DNA from: Gammaproteobacteria bacterium
GTDB taxonomy: Bacteria > Pseudomonadota > Gammaproteobacteria > Steroidobacterales > Steroidobacteraceae
Length of the DNA: 8,173 bases
Direction of reading: 5' to 3'
Assembly (NCBI GenBank): GCA_003156695.1
Contig: PMHN01000172.1
Location: 9,857-18,029, forward strand
The notes beneath the pieces are model-generated. The model was given only the letters and a program-made list of their open reading frames with translations, ran no database searches and was not told the origin of the DNA. The position numbers and the translations under genes were made by a program. This document shows, piece after piece, positions 1-6,715 of the stretch (position 1 is the first letter of the stretch; every line of letters begins with the position of its first letter).

Positions 1-316
1 TCTGCCCGGTCGTAGCACTCGAGGCGAGCGTGCGCACGATCGCGTCCGCGGATACCAGTGCCAGCGGCGGATCCGCCTTGAACACCCCCACCGGCAGATA
101 CGGCAAATCCGTAATTCGTTGCGCGGCCCGATAGTCGACGGGCCACGCCTCTACGTAGCGGCGCAGCGGCGCATGCCGCTCGATCGCGTAACTGAGCTCT
201 GCCTGCAGGACCGCAAGCAGTTTCGCATGCCGCTCTCCCGGCTCGCGCGCAAACGGCGGCCCCAGCAGAAGATCGTCGAGCTGCTGAGCGACGTCGGCTG
301 GCAGGTGCTCCGGCAC
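1..316 (-). CDS. LuxE-type acyl-protein synthetase, N-terminal part (runs off left edge)
   Basis: Translating the minus strand from a GTG at 316-314 gives 105 open codons to the window edge. The peptide has the layout of LuxE-family acyl-protein synthetases: an N-terminal helical stretch with DDLLLGPPF (residues 14-22), then LPYLPVGVFK (about 69-78), then the nucleotide-binding loop SSATTGQ (99-105), where SSGTTGQ is usual. LuxE enzymes make an acyl-AMP from a fatty acid and move the acyl group to a protein thiol, in luminescent bacteria for reduction by LuxC. The ligase stop codon lies in the same frame three codons upstream, so the start cannot be earlier, and no in-frame ATG follows soon. 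The 6-nt gap to the ligase points to translational coupling; no strong Shine-Dalgarno is seen. The C-terminal region is outside the window, so substrate and activity are unknown. Family call is good, role is inferred. Confidence 0.82.
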   Translation of the reverse strand, partial: MPEHLPADVAQQLDDLLLGPPFAREPGERHAKLLAVLQAELSYAIERHAPLRRYVEAWPVDYRAAQRITDLPYLPVGVFKADPPLALVSADAIVRTLASSATTGQ

Positions 317-322
317 GCGCGC

Positions 323-1798
323 CTACTGTTCGCGGCCGCGGGCCGCTGGACGCAGCAGCGATCGCGCGAGTTTGCCGTGGGGAGTCCTGGGCAAACCCTC
401 GACCAGGTTTACCGAATCGCAGATCCATTCCGACGGCAAGCGGCGCCGCACGGCGCTCAGCACGTCCTGCGCACCCTCTTGTGCGACGACGTACAGCGCC
501 AGCGCCTCCCCCGCTTCGGCATGTGGCACAGCCGCCGCAGCACACTCGCGGACCCCGGGTGCCGTGGCGACGCGCGCCTCGATCTCAGCGAAGCTCACAC
601 GTACTCCGCGCATTTTGAGGAACTCGCTCGCACGCCCGACTATCCACAGGAAACCATCCTCGTCGCGGTAGCCGACGTCTTCGGTTACGAGCCAGCCATC
701 GCGGAATTTCTGCGCGCTTGCCTCCGGGTCGTCGAGATACCCGGCGCAAATCGACTTGCCGGCCGCCCAGATCGTACCCTCCTGACCGACCGCGGCGTCC
801 TGGCCATCGGCGCGCACCACCCGGATCTTGAGATTGTCGAGGGGCACGCCGACGCTTCCCAATTTGTCGCCGAGGCGCGCCGGAGGCAAGCAGGAGATGC
901 GGGCCGTGGCTTCTGTCTGACCATACATGACGAAGAAATCCGCGTGCGGCACAATCCTGCGCATCTCCTCAACGTGCTCCGGCGCCAGCGCGCCTCCCGC
1001 CTGCAGGAAACGCCGCAGCGGCTTGACTGGAATGGTCCTGATGTTGGACCGGCGCAGCAATATATTGTACGCGGTCGGAACACCGGCGAAGGTCGTGCAG
1101 CCGAATTCCCCGATCGCCCGCAGCACCTTGTCGGGAAACATGAAACGTGAATCAAAGACGATTGCACCGCCCTGGTAGAGATGGGTATGCACCACGCTGG
1201 CGCCGAAGCAGTAACTGACCGGCAGAATGAGCAGGGCTCGCTCGTCGTCACCGAGACGTTGGCTGCGGATGATGGCTTCGGTATTGGCCATCAGGTTGCC
1301 GTGGCTGACCATCACGATTCGAGGCAGTGCCGTCGAACCGGAAGTCGGCATCAGGACGGCCAGATCGTCCTCGCGGCACGCAGCAGGCGGCGCATCGTGC
1401 TGCCCGCGAAGGCGGCCGGCAAGTTGCGTAGTGCCACGGCGCTCGGCGCAGCCGCATTCAACGCCGGCCGGGCTCCAGATGGCCCGTGGGTCTGTTTTGT
1501 TGAATATTGCTTCCCCGGAGGTCGCCCAGGTGCGCTCGTGCACCGGCACCGGCACTAGCCCGGCATACATGGCGCCAAGATATGCCAGAGTGCTGGTCAA
1601 GCTTAGATCGCAAACGATCAACACCCGATCGCCGCAGCGCAAGCCGCTGGCGAAGAAGCCGGATGCGAATCGTGCCACGGCGCCCTGAACGTCCTGGGGA
1701 GGGACCACATCGCCGCTCGCGGCGTCGGTGAGCTGCGATCTGCCTTCGGCGCGGGCGAGCAGACGGGCTGCAAAGTTCCAATCGACCGAGCGGGTCAT
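323..1798 (-). CDS. AMP-forming acyl/aminoacyl ligase (ANL superfamily)
   Basis: The 491-residue product has the full set of adenylate-forming enzyme motifs in order: phosphate loop TSGSTALPR (152-160), YGQTE (292-296), TED (372-374), the hinge region GRASEFLKMRGVRVSFAEIE (388-407) and the C-terminal catalytic lysine in PRTPHGKL (K476). It should activate a carboxylic acid with ATP and pass it to a thiol. Because the ATG lies 1 nt after the stop of an acyl carrier protein gene, that carrier is the likely acceptor, though CoA cannot be excluded. Two motif changes stand out: the loop has Ala and Arg where TSGSTGxPK is usual, and TGD is replaced by TED. The rest of the catalytic frame is intact, so the enzyme is probably active. 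The N-terminal domain is somewhat short (the loop begins at about residue 152). Substrate is not predictable by eye; fatty acyl, hydroxyacyl and amino acid are all possible. Confidence 0.92.
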   Translation of the reverse strand: MTRSVDWNFAARLLARAEGRSQLTDAASGDVVPPQDVQGAVARFASGFFASGLRCGDRVLIVCDLSLTSTLAYLGAMYAGLVPVPVHERTWATSGEAIFNKTDPRAIWSPAGVECGCAERRGTTQLAGRLRGQHDAPPAACREDDLAVLMPTSGSTALPRIVMVSHGNLMANTEAIIRSQRLGDDERALLILPVSYCFGASVVHTHLYQGGAIVFDSRFMFPDKVLRAIGEFGCTTFAGVPTAYNILLRRSNIRTIPVKPLRRFLQAGGALAPEHVEEMRRIVPHADFFVMYGQTEATARISCLPPARLGDKLGSVGVPLDNLKIRVVRADGQDAAVGQEGTIWAAGKSICAGYLDDPEASAQKFRDGWLVTEDVGYRDEDGFLWIVGRASEFLKMRGVRVSFAEIEARVATAPGVRECAAAAVPHAEAGEALALYVVAQEGAQDVLSAVRRRLPSEWICDSVNLVEGLPRTPHGKLARSLLRPAARGREQ

Positions 1799-1799
1799 G

Positions 1800-2045
1800 T
1801 CAAGCCGAAGGGCTGAGCTTCGCCCCCACGATCCTGACGATCTCGCGCACGTTCTCCATCGCCATCAGCTCGTCAACGTCGAAAGTTATGTTGAATTCAC
1901 GCTCCAGGCTGCTTGCCAGGCTAACGTGACCCATGGAATCCCACCCGCGAACGTCGTCCGGCTGCGTGGCCAGGGTGATCGATTGCGGATCCACGTCAAA
2001 CGCGGCGTGAAACGCCTTCTGAACGCGGGGCAGCAGGTCTTGCAT
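1800..2045 (-). CDS. acyl carrier protein
   Basis: An 81-residue acidic helical protein with the phosphopantetheine attachment motif GWDSMGH at 34-40; Ser37 is the expected attachment site. Length and the later helix (about 58-74, with FDVDELMAMENVREIV) fit a stand-alone carrier protein. A phosphopantetheinyl transferase, not present here, would be needed to make the holo form. The gene sits directly before the AMP-forming ligase, stop to start 1 nt apart, which suggests that the ligase loads this carrier. That pairing resembles carrier/ligase modules such as DltC/DltA or specialised acyl-loading systems rather than the housekeeping fatty acid synthase carrier, which would sit among fab genes. 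The ATG at 2045 has only a weak AAGG-like ribosome site about 11 nt upstream. An out-of-frame ATG at 2079 was not used. Confidence 0.93.
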   Translation of the reverse strand: MQDLLPRVQKAFHAAFDVDPQSITLATQPDDVRGWDSMGHVSLASSLEREFNITFDVDELMAMENVREIVRIVGAKLSPSA

Positions 2046-2127
2046 GGGCCGCTTTGCCTTGTCTATGGTGGTCGGTCATTGTGAGGGACAGCCGCCGGCG
2101 CATCAAGGCAGGCAGCGACGGGACGGT

Positions 2128-3183
2128 TCAAGCCAGGAAGTGCCGCATACCGTTATGTAGATACGCGGCGTCGGAGTCGAGCATCTGGACGCGTATGGCG
2201 ACATCCGGAAGCCGGACTCCGCTGGCGGCGCGCACGAACAGCGGTCGCGAGAATCGGGCGTGAAAACCGCAGCGCTCCAGGGCGTGGGCCAGGAGCGGTT
2301 CGCTGCTGGTCGCAGTGACTTCCGCGACTTCCTCGTGTCGTCGGGCCTGCTCCACGGCAAGGTTCAGCAGTGCGTCCCAGCCCGAAGGCGCGTCGCTGTC
2401 GAGCCAGCAATCGACGATGCGTGCCTGGCCCGGCGCAAATGCGAGAACGAAATAGCCCTCGGCATTCGAACCTGCTTCCACAGCGTACAGCTTCATTGGC
2501 ACTGCCGGGCACCGCAGCCAGTAGCTCATCACGGACGAGGGGCGTTGCAACACGGCGCTGCCGTATTTGGGCATGGGCCATGGGATCCGTGCGGTCGCGA
2601 GTTCTTCCGCACTGATCTCCCGCGCACGACGCGTATCGCGCGTGCCGGACGGTGCCCGCACTGCCCAAAACGCATTGCGCAAGCTTCTTGCCGCCGGCCG
2701 CCAGCTGAGGTGAGCACCTAGCTCCCGCAAATAAAGCCATGGCCGCACGGGCCGGACATAATCCGTTACGGTGGTAGTGGACGCCTTAAAGCCCATGAAC
2801 GGCAGTAACTGAAATGCCATAGCGCTGCCGTTCGACGTGAAAATGGCATCCGCCAGCTTGCCGAGGTGCTGCATGATCGCGGCGCCGGCGCCGCGCGCAT
2901 CCGGCCGCGCCGCCCAGTCGACCACGTGCAGTATGTCGATGCGATTCGTTCCCCACACGCATGTGGCGGGAACCACCGCGGCGTGCGCGACTATCCGCTC
3001 ATCCTTCGTGAGCACGTACGAGCGGGACCCGCGCCAGCCCTCATGTGGCTCCCAGTACTTCCAGTGCAGGTGCCGACGATCGAGCATGGGACTGGCTGAC
3101 GCCGTTTCATGGGCTTCTTGTAGCACGGCCAGGATCGCCGACTCATCGGCCACTGTAGTGGAGCGGAATCCTATGAGTGCCAC
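2128..3183 (-). CDS. GNAT-superfamily acyltransferase, probably double-domain
   Basis: The 351-residue product begins with a GNAT-like half: an acceptor/substrate region around HLHWKYWEP (39-46), the strand RIVAHAAVVP (63-72) and the acyl-CoA pyrophosphate loop ARPDARGAGAAI (92-103, with R97-G-A-G100). A second half from about 205 to 320 looks like a degenerate GNAT fold (FVLAFA near 245-250, then a long helix, then ERCGFHARFSRPLFVR at 303-318). Proteins of this shape occur in exopolysaccharide clusters. The likely reaction is N- or O-acylation of a sugar or a sugar-linked amino group, with acyl-CoA or an acyl carrier thioester as donor. The carrier gene 82 bp downstream makes the second donor worth considering. 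The start is GTG, supported by GGCGGA 5 nt upstream. Donor, acceptor and exact family are not established; that it is a GNAT-type protein is fairly sure. Confidence 0.8.
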   Translation of the reverse strand: MALIGFRSTTVADESAILAVLQEAHETASASPMLDRRHLHWKYWEPHEGWRGSRSYVLTKDERIVAHAAVVPATCVWGTNRIDILHVVDWAARPDARGAGAAIMQHLGKLADAIFTSNGSAMAFQLLPFMGFKASTTTVTDYVRPVRPWLYLRELGAHLSWRPAARSLRNAFWAVRAPSGTRDTRRAREISAEELATARIPWPMPKYGSAVLQRPSSVMSYWLRCPAVPMKLYAVEAGSNAEGYFVLAFAPGQARIVDCWLDSDAPSGWDALLNLAVEQARRHEEVAEVTATSSEPLLAHALERCGFHARFSRPLFVRAASGVRLPDVAIRVQMLDSDAAYLHNGMRHFLA

Positions 3184-3188
3184 TGAAG

Positions 3189-3194
3189 TCCGCC
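3189..3194 (-). promoter_or_regulatory. Shine-Dalgarno site fixing the GTG start of the GNAT gene
   Basis: On the minus strand GGCGGA ends 5 nt before the GTG at 3183-3181. It is a one-mismatch fit to GGAGGA at good spacing and is the reason for accepting the GTG start. Confidence 0.6.
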
Positions 3195-3202
3195 TTTACG
3201 GT

Positions 3203-3212
3203 CAAGTACTTG
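3203..3212. repeat. 10-bp perfect palindrome CAAGTACTTG
   Basis: CAAGTACTTG reads the same on both strands and lies in the 126-bp gap between the lyase gene and the GNAT gene, about 20 bp before the GNAT start. It could be a protein-binding site or just a chance palindrome; no second copy was noticed. Confidence 0.35.
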
Positions 3213-3217
3213 CGCCT

Positions 3218-3254
3218 GATCACCGGGTTCGTAATCCGCCTGCCCCGGCTGATC
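3218..3254 (-). repeat. intercistronic hairpin between lyase and GNAT genes
   Basis: Arms 3218-3227 (GATCACCGGG) and 3244-3254 (CCCGGCTGATC) pair over 10 bp with a single bulged base at 3249 and a 16-nt loop. In the minus-strand transcript it lies after the lyase stop codon and before the GNAT gene. No run of U follows on the transcript, so it is not a standard intrinsic terminator. It may stabilise or delimit the upstream message. Function is inferred. Confidence 0.45.
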
Positions 3255-3309
3255 GCACGGCAGCTTACATGACGCCGCATACTGGTTCACATAACGTCCG
3301 TGCGCCACC

Positions 3310-5295
3310 TCAGCCGGATTCTGGGAGCGATACTCTGACCGTACTCAATCCCTCCCAGTCTTCGTCAATGCTACCGGAAAGGACCAGCGTGTACGCCGGC
3401 ACCTTCTCGTCGAAGCGGTGCGAAATCCAGCCCAGGGGAGGATCTACGCTTCCCCGCACGAGCCGCGCCTGCAGCGGTGAGGGCCATCTCAGCTCGAGCG
3501 CGACGCCATCGCAAGCGGCCCGGGCCACATCGCCCTCGAGCGTCAAGCGGCATCCTTCGGCAAAATGCCAGAAGATCTCGATGTGATGAACCGCTGCGCA
3601 ACGAATCTGATCCGTGACGCTGACGAGCCGTGCGGCGCGTTGATAGGCGACTTCGCGGCGATGTCTCACCGGATCGTCCAAACGGCCGTAGCCATCGTGC
3701 TCCGCGACGATCCGCTCCTCGTCTGCGCCCAGATCGAATGCGAGGCAGCGCGTGACGGCGCGGCTGTTCCACAAAAATGCGCCGCCCGGCACCGATTGGT
3801 CCAGATGATCTACGCGTAGGGTGTTGTGGGCCGACGTGCCGCGGAAGTGATCGCGCCAGCGCTGCTGCGTGTGGTAGGAATACGTACCGGGATCGATCAG
3901 CATCGGTCGTCCAGCCACCGACAGGGTGAGCGACAGCGCATCGGCGTGTCCGTGCGCGGCGATCGCCAGATAGCCGAGCGGCGCCGCATCGACGATCAGG
4001 CGCACCTCGCGCGCGGTCTCGAACTCGCTTCCCAGAATGTAATAGCCTCCTGCCTCGAAGCGTCGTCGCAGGGACTTTCCGGAAGCGTCAGCAGGGATTG
4101 CCGCGAATTGCGCCGCGGCGCCGTCGCCGAGGAGCCACCTGCTCTTGTCGTCGAAGACCTGCGCCTTGTGCCTGAAATCGCCTCGGGCGAACAGCACGGC
4201 TCCGGAGGCGAGCAGCGACTGGTACGCCTGGAAGTCGCAGGTCGGATTGAAGCGCACGATCACCGCGTCGTCTGAATCGCCGAACGCCGGCACCTGGCCG
4301 CCGACGTCCATGCAACTGGCGATGAAATCGAGCATCGCTTCAAGGCGGCCCCAGAAGACTGCGCCGAAGTCACCACCGTTCGCCCGCGCGCTCAGGCCCG
4401 CCAGCAGCATCATGTCGGCGACCTCGTGCTGATACCAGATCGCCTGTTCCTTGTTGACCCCGTCGATGCCATTCTGCAGCAGCGCCTGCTCCTCAAAATC
4501 CTGCCGCGCCTGCTCGCGCCAGCGCGCGCTCTCCGGCCAGCACGGCCAGGTCATCGCACCGAGAAACAAACCGAGCAGCTCGCCGAGCAGATGATTGTTG
4601 GCGGATGAATACAAGGAGCGGTGACCGGCGATGAAATGGCAATGCTGGCGCACCGCCGTCAGCCAGCGGGCTTTGAATGCTCTGCCGTCCGCGTCCTGGA
4701 ACAGTACCGATTGATCGCCGCCGAGCAGATGCCAGGCGCACGACCAGTTGACCAGGCGCAGCGCCAGCTCAAGGCTGCTGGTCCAGTTGGGTCCCATCAT
4801 GTAGGGGCACTGCTGGATCCACGAGTCCACGAGTGTGCGGCAACCTGCGGCAAAGCGCGCCTCGCCGCTCAGGCGCCAGGCCTGGGCGAGCGTCACCAGT
4901 TCGAGGTGCCGGTTCGGCTCCCACAGGTACTTTATGTTGCCGACGGCTGAGGCGTCGCGATAGTTGAGAGTCTTACCGAAGGCAAGTGGCGCAAGCGTGC
5001 CCGTTGCCGGGTCGCGGTTCCAGGTTGGCGGAAATCCGAGCTGCCACGCGCGGTTCCCGAACAGCCTGAACGTGCCGCTCAAAATGGAATCGGCCGCTTC
5101 CCTGTAGGTGTCCACAGCGAGGTCCTGGGGCCACACCTCGATCCATGGCCTGCCGCGCGCCGCATCTGCCGGCAGCGGTTTCGCCAGGCCAAGTCCGATA
5201 CGCTCCAACTGCGCGCGCAGCTGCTGCGCGACCCGATAGCCCAGCTCGCGCAATCCCATCGCGCGTGCACGGCTCAGCGCCCAGCGAAGCTGCAT
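3310..5295 (-). CDS. heparinase II/III-family polysaccharide lyase
   Basis: From the ATG at 5295 the product is 661 residues. It has the two-part layout of the family: an alpha/alpha-toroid half (about 60-350) with SSANNHLLGEL (230-240) and WYQHEVADMMLLA (287-299), then a beta-sandwich half (about 405-655) with AAHGHADALSLTL (446-458), DPGTYSY (468-474), FRGTSAHNTLRVD (484-496) and DQS (499-501). These enzymes cleave uronic-acid-containing glycans by beta-elimination; in exopolysaccharide loci they probably trim or degrade the polymer. No clear signal peptide is seen at this start, so export is unproven. The frame stays open upstream to 5610, but that extension runs through the divergent promoter region and into the opposite-strand glycosyltransferase and has no family-like sequence. 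MQLRWALSRARAMGLRELGY resembles the family's usual beginning. An ATG at 5259 is the other possible start. Substrate is unknown. Confidence 0.9.
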   Translation of the reverse strand: MQLRWALSRARAMGLRELGYRVAQQLRAQLERIGLGLAKPLPADAARGRPWIEVWPQDLAVDTYREAADSILSGTFRLFGNRAWQLGFPPTWNRDPATGTLAPLAFGKTLNYRDASAVGNIKYLWEPNRHLELVTLAQAWRLSGEARFAAGCRTLVDSWIQQCPYMMGPNWTSSLELALRLVNWSCAWHLLGGDQSVLFQDADGRAFKARWLTAVRQHCHFIAGHRSLYSSANNHLLGELLGLFLGAMTWPCWPESARWREQARQDFEEQALLQNGIDGVNKEQAIWYQHEVADMMLLAGLSARANGGDFGAVFWGRLEAMLDFIASCMDVGGQVPAFGDSDDAVIVRFNPTCDFQAYQSLLASGAVLFARGDFRHKAQVFDDKSRWLLGDGAAAQFAAIPADASGKSLRRRFEAGGYYILGSEFETAREVRLIVDAAPLGYLAIAAHGHADALSLTLSVAGRPMLIDPGTYSYHTQQRWRDHFRGTSAHNTLRVDHLDQSVPGGAFLWNSRAVTRCLAFDLGADEERIVAEHDGYGRLDDPVRHRREVAYQRAARLVSVTDQIRCAAVHHIEIFWHFAEGCRLTLEGDVARAACDGVALELRWPSPLQARLVRGSVDPPLGWISHRFDEKVPAYTLVLSGSIDEDWEGLSTVRVSLPESG

Positions 5296-5305
5296 CAGCT
5301 GATTC

Positions 5306-5341
5306 GCCGCGGTCGGGGCGCGACGGCATGCAGACCGCGGC
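5306..5341 (-). repeat. GC-rich hairpin in the 5' leader of the lyase operon
   Basis: Positions 5306-5314 (GCCGCGGTC) and 5333-5341 (GACCGCGGC) form a perfect 9-bp inverted repeat with an 18-nt loop. In the minus-strand transcript it lies between the predicted promoter and the lyase ATG at 5295. Its second arm ends 10 nt before that ATG and takes in the GCGGC that borders the only purine-rich ribosome-site candidate. It could limit translation starts. A 10-bp palindrome, ATCAGCTGAT (5294-5303), overlaps the start codon. The pairing is seen directly; a regulatory role is inference. Confidence 0.5.
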
Positions 5342-5363
5342 ACAACATCGATTTGCTTTGCGC

Positions 5364-5410
5364 TGGCTCTTAAGTTCGCGTTCGATGCGCTTGTGGCGAT
5401 TATAGAGCCA
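5364..5410. promoter_or_regulatory. 7-bp inverted repeat spanning the minus-strand promoter (possible operator)
   Basis: TGGCTCT at 5364-5370 and AGAGCCA at 5404-5410 are exact inverted copies 40 bp apart, about four helical turns. The second arm touches the minus-strand -10 box. This would suit a looping or dimeric regulator, but 7-bp repeats also arise by chance. Confidence 0.3.
5399..5404 (-). promoter_or_regulatory. -10 box for the minus-strand operon
   Basis: The minus strand reads a perfect TATAAT at 5404-5399, facing the lyase gene, which would place transcription start near 5392 and give a leader of roughly 97 nt. No good -35 hexamer lies 16-18 nt upstream (the region is CG-rich), so the promoter may need an activator or a different sigma contact. 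Confidence 0.5.
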
Positions 5411-5434
5411 CGGCAAACGCGCGGCGGGTCTCCC

Positions 5435-5443
5435 TGATACAAT
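5435..5443 (+). promoter_or_regulatory. extended -10 promoter for the plus-strand operon
   Basis: TGATACAAT is an extended -10 element (TGn followed by TACAAT, one base off TATAAT). It has no recognisable -35, as is common for extended -10 promoters. Transcription would start near 5450, about 27 nt before the glycosyltransferase ATG, whose ribosome site AGGGA (5467-5471) is 5 nt from the start. Confidence 0.55.
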
Positions 5444-5476
5444 GACATCGGCGCAGCAGCCCTCCCAGGGATAACT

Positions 5477-6706
5477 ATGACGGCATCGCCTGGCAAGTGG
5501 CGCGTTCTCATCATCGTCGAGAACCTCCCGTGCCCATTTGACCGCCGGGTCTGGCAAGAGGCGCTGGCACTGCGAGCCAACGGCCACGAAGTCAGCATCA
5601 TCTGCCCCAAAGGGCGGGGTTATGACAAAGGACACGAGGTTCTGGACGACGTGCACATCTATCGGCACGCGTTGCCAGTCGAGGCGTCCTCAGCATTGGG
5701 TTACGGGCTCGAGTACGCGATTGCGCTCCTCATGGAGTTCGGACTGGCGCTACGCATCGCCCTCACGCGTGGCTTCGATGTCATCCACGGCTGCAATCCC
5801 CCAGACACGATCTTCCTGATCGCGCGCTTTTTCAAAGTGTTCGGCAAGCGCTTCATATTCGATCATCACGACATCAATCCCGAGCTTTACGAGGCCAAGT
5901 TTGGCCGACGCGATGTCTGGTACCGGGTCCTCTGCCGCCTCGAACGCTGGACCTTCGCCACCGCCGATGTGAGCATCGCGACCAACGAGTCCTATCGGCG
6001 CATCGCCATCGAGCGCGGGCACATGGTGCCGGCGAAAGTATTCGTCGTGCGCAGCGGCGCGGATCTGACACGCGTGCGCGCGCTGCCGCCGCGCGCCGAG
6101 CTGCGCCGCGGTAAAGCGCATCTCGTGGGCTACGTGGGCGTGATCGGCAAGCAGGAGGGCCTCGATCTGCTCCTCGAGGCAATCGCCTACATGCGCCAGA
6201 CGCTCGGCCGCAATGATGTGCACTTTGTCATCGTCGGCGACGGCACCGAGCTTGCTGCAGTACGACAACTGAGCCTGCAGCTATCAGTCGACGACTGTGT
6301 CGAGTTCACCGGCCGGCTTCCCGATGCTGCGCTGTGGGAAATCATGAGCACCGCGGACGTGTGCGTAAATCCGGATCGCGCCAATGAGATGAACGACAAG
6401 TCCACGATGAACAAGATTCTCGAGTACATGGCGCTCGGCAAACCCATCGTCCAGTTCGACCTGACGGAGGGGCGCTTCTCCGCCGGCGAGGCCTCGCTGT
6501 ATGCGCGCGCGAACGATGTCGCCGACTTTGCAATGAAGCTGTGCGAGTTGCTCGATGAAACTGCACGACGCGCAACCATGGGCGCGATCGGACGTCAGCG
6601 GGTCGAAGGCGGACTTGCCTGGCATCACCAGGTTCCGCGGCTGCTGCAAGCTTATGAGGCCGCCATGAGCGGCGGCCGTGGGCGCGCGACGGTCCCGGAA
6701 ACCTGA
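5477..6706 (+). CDS. family 4 glycosyltransferase (GT-B fold)
   Basis: The 409-residue product has both halves of a GT-B enzyme. The N-terminal acceptor half carries VENLPCPFDRRVWQEA (14-29), HGCNPPD (104-110) and FDHHDINPELYEAKFGRR (128-145). The C-terminal nucleotide-sugar half starts near 215 with GYVGVIGKQEGLDLLLEA and continues through VIVGDG (251-256), FTGRLP (277-282) and the donor-site segment MNDKSTMNKILEYMALGKP (305-323). It should transfer a sugar from a nucleotide donor to a lipid-linked or polymer acceptor on the cytoplasmic side of the inner membrane during exopolysaccharide assembly. The motif set looks like the GT4 enzymes found beside exosortase-type exopolysaccharide genes, a recognition from memory and not a search. 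The ATG is backed by AGGGA 5 nt upstream and by its own extended -10. The sulfotransferase follows after 9 nt, so the two are co-transcribed. Donor sugar is unknown. Confidence 0.95.
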   Translation: MTASPGKWRVLIIVENLPCPFDRRVWQEALALRANGHEVSIICPKGRGYDKGHEVLDDVHIYRHALPVEASSALGYGLEYAIALLMEFGLALRIALTRGFDVIHGCNPPDTIFLIARFFKVFGKRFIFDHHDINPELYEAKFGRRDVWYRVLCRLERWTFATADVSIATNESYRRIAIERGHMVPAKVFVVRSGADLTRVRALPPRAELRRGKAHLVGYVGVIGKQEGLDLLLEAIAYMRQTLGRNDVHFVIVGDGTELAAVRQLSLQLSVDDCVEFTGRLPDAALWEIMSTADVCVNPDRANEMNDKSTMNKILEYMALGKPIVQFDLTEGRFSAGEASLYARANDVADFAMKLCELLDETARRATMGAIGRQRVEGGLAWHHQVPRLLQAYEAAMSGGRGRATVPET

Positions 6707-6715
6707 CTGTACGAT

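Noticed and set aside
1..316. Bioluminescence (lux) operon
   Set aside because: Only the LuxE-like family is present; no luciferase subunits are seen and the neighbours are polysaccharide genes.
119..1150. 343-codon plus-strand open frame opposite the ligase
   Set aside because: It is antisense to a ligase with complete motifs, has no recognisable family features, and is rich in Arg and Ala as expected of a shadow frame in GC-rich DNA.
1804..1815. Short AGCC/GGCT hairpin near the end of the carrier protein gene
   Set aside because: Only 4 bp of stem, no T-run, and it lies inside coding sequence just before the coupled ligase start; too weak to call a terminator.
2046..2127. Possible small gene or promoter in the 82-bp gap between the GNAT and carrier protein genes
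   Set aside because: An ATG at 2079 opens out of frame into the carrier protein gene with no supporting motif, and no convincing -35/-10 pair was seen.
4973..5668. 231-codon minus-strand frame overlapping the lyase start and the glycosyltransferase
   Set aside because: It covers the lyase N-terminus in the wrong frame and has no domain-like sequence.
5750..6268. 172-codon minus-strand frame inside the glycosyltransferase
   Set aside because: It is antisense to the conserved core of the GT4 gene, has no ribosome site, and is explained as a shadow.
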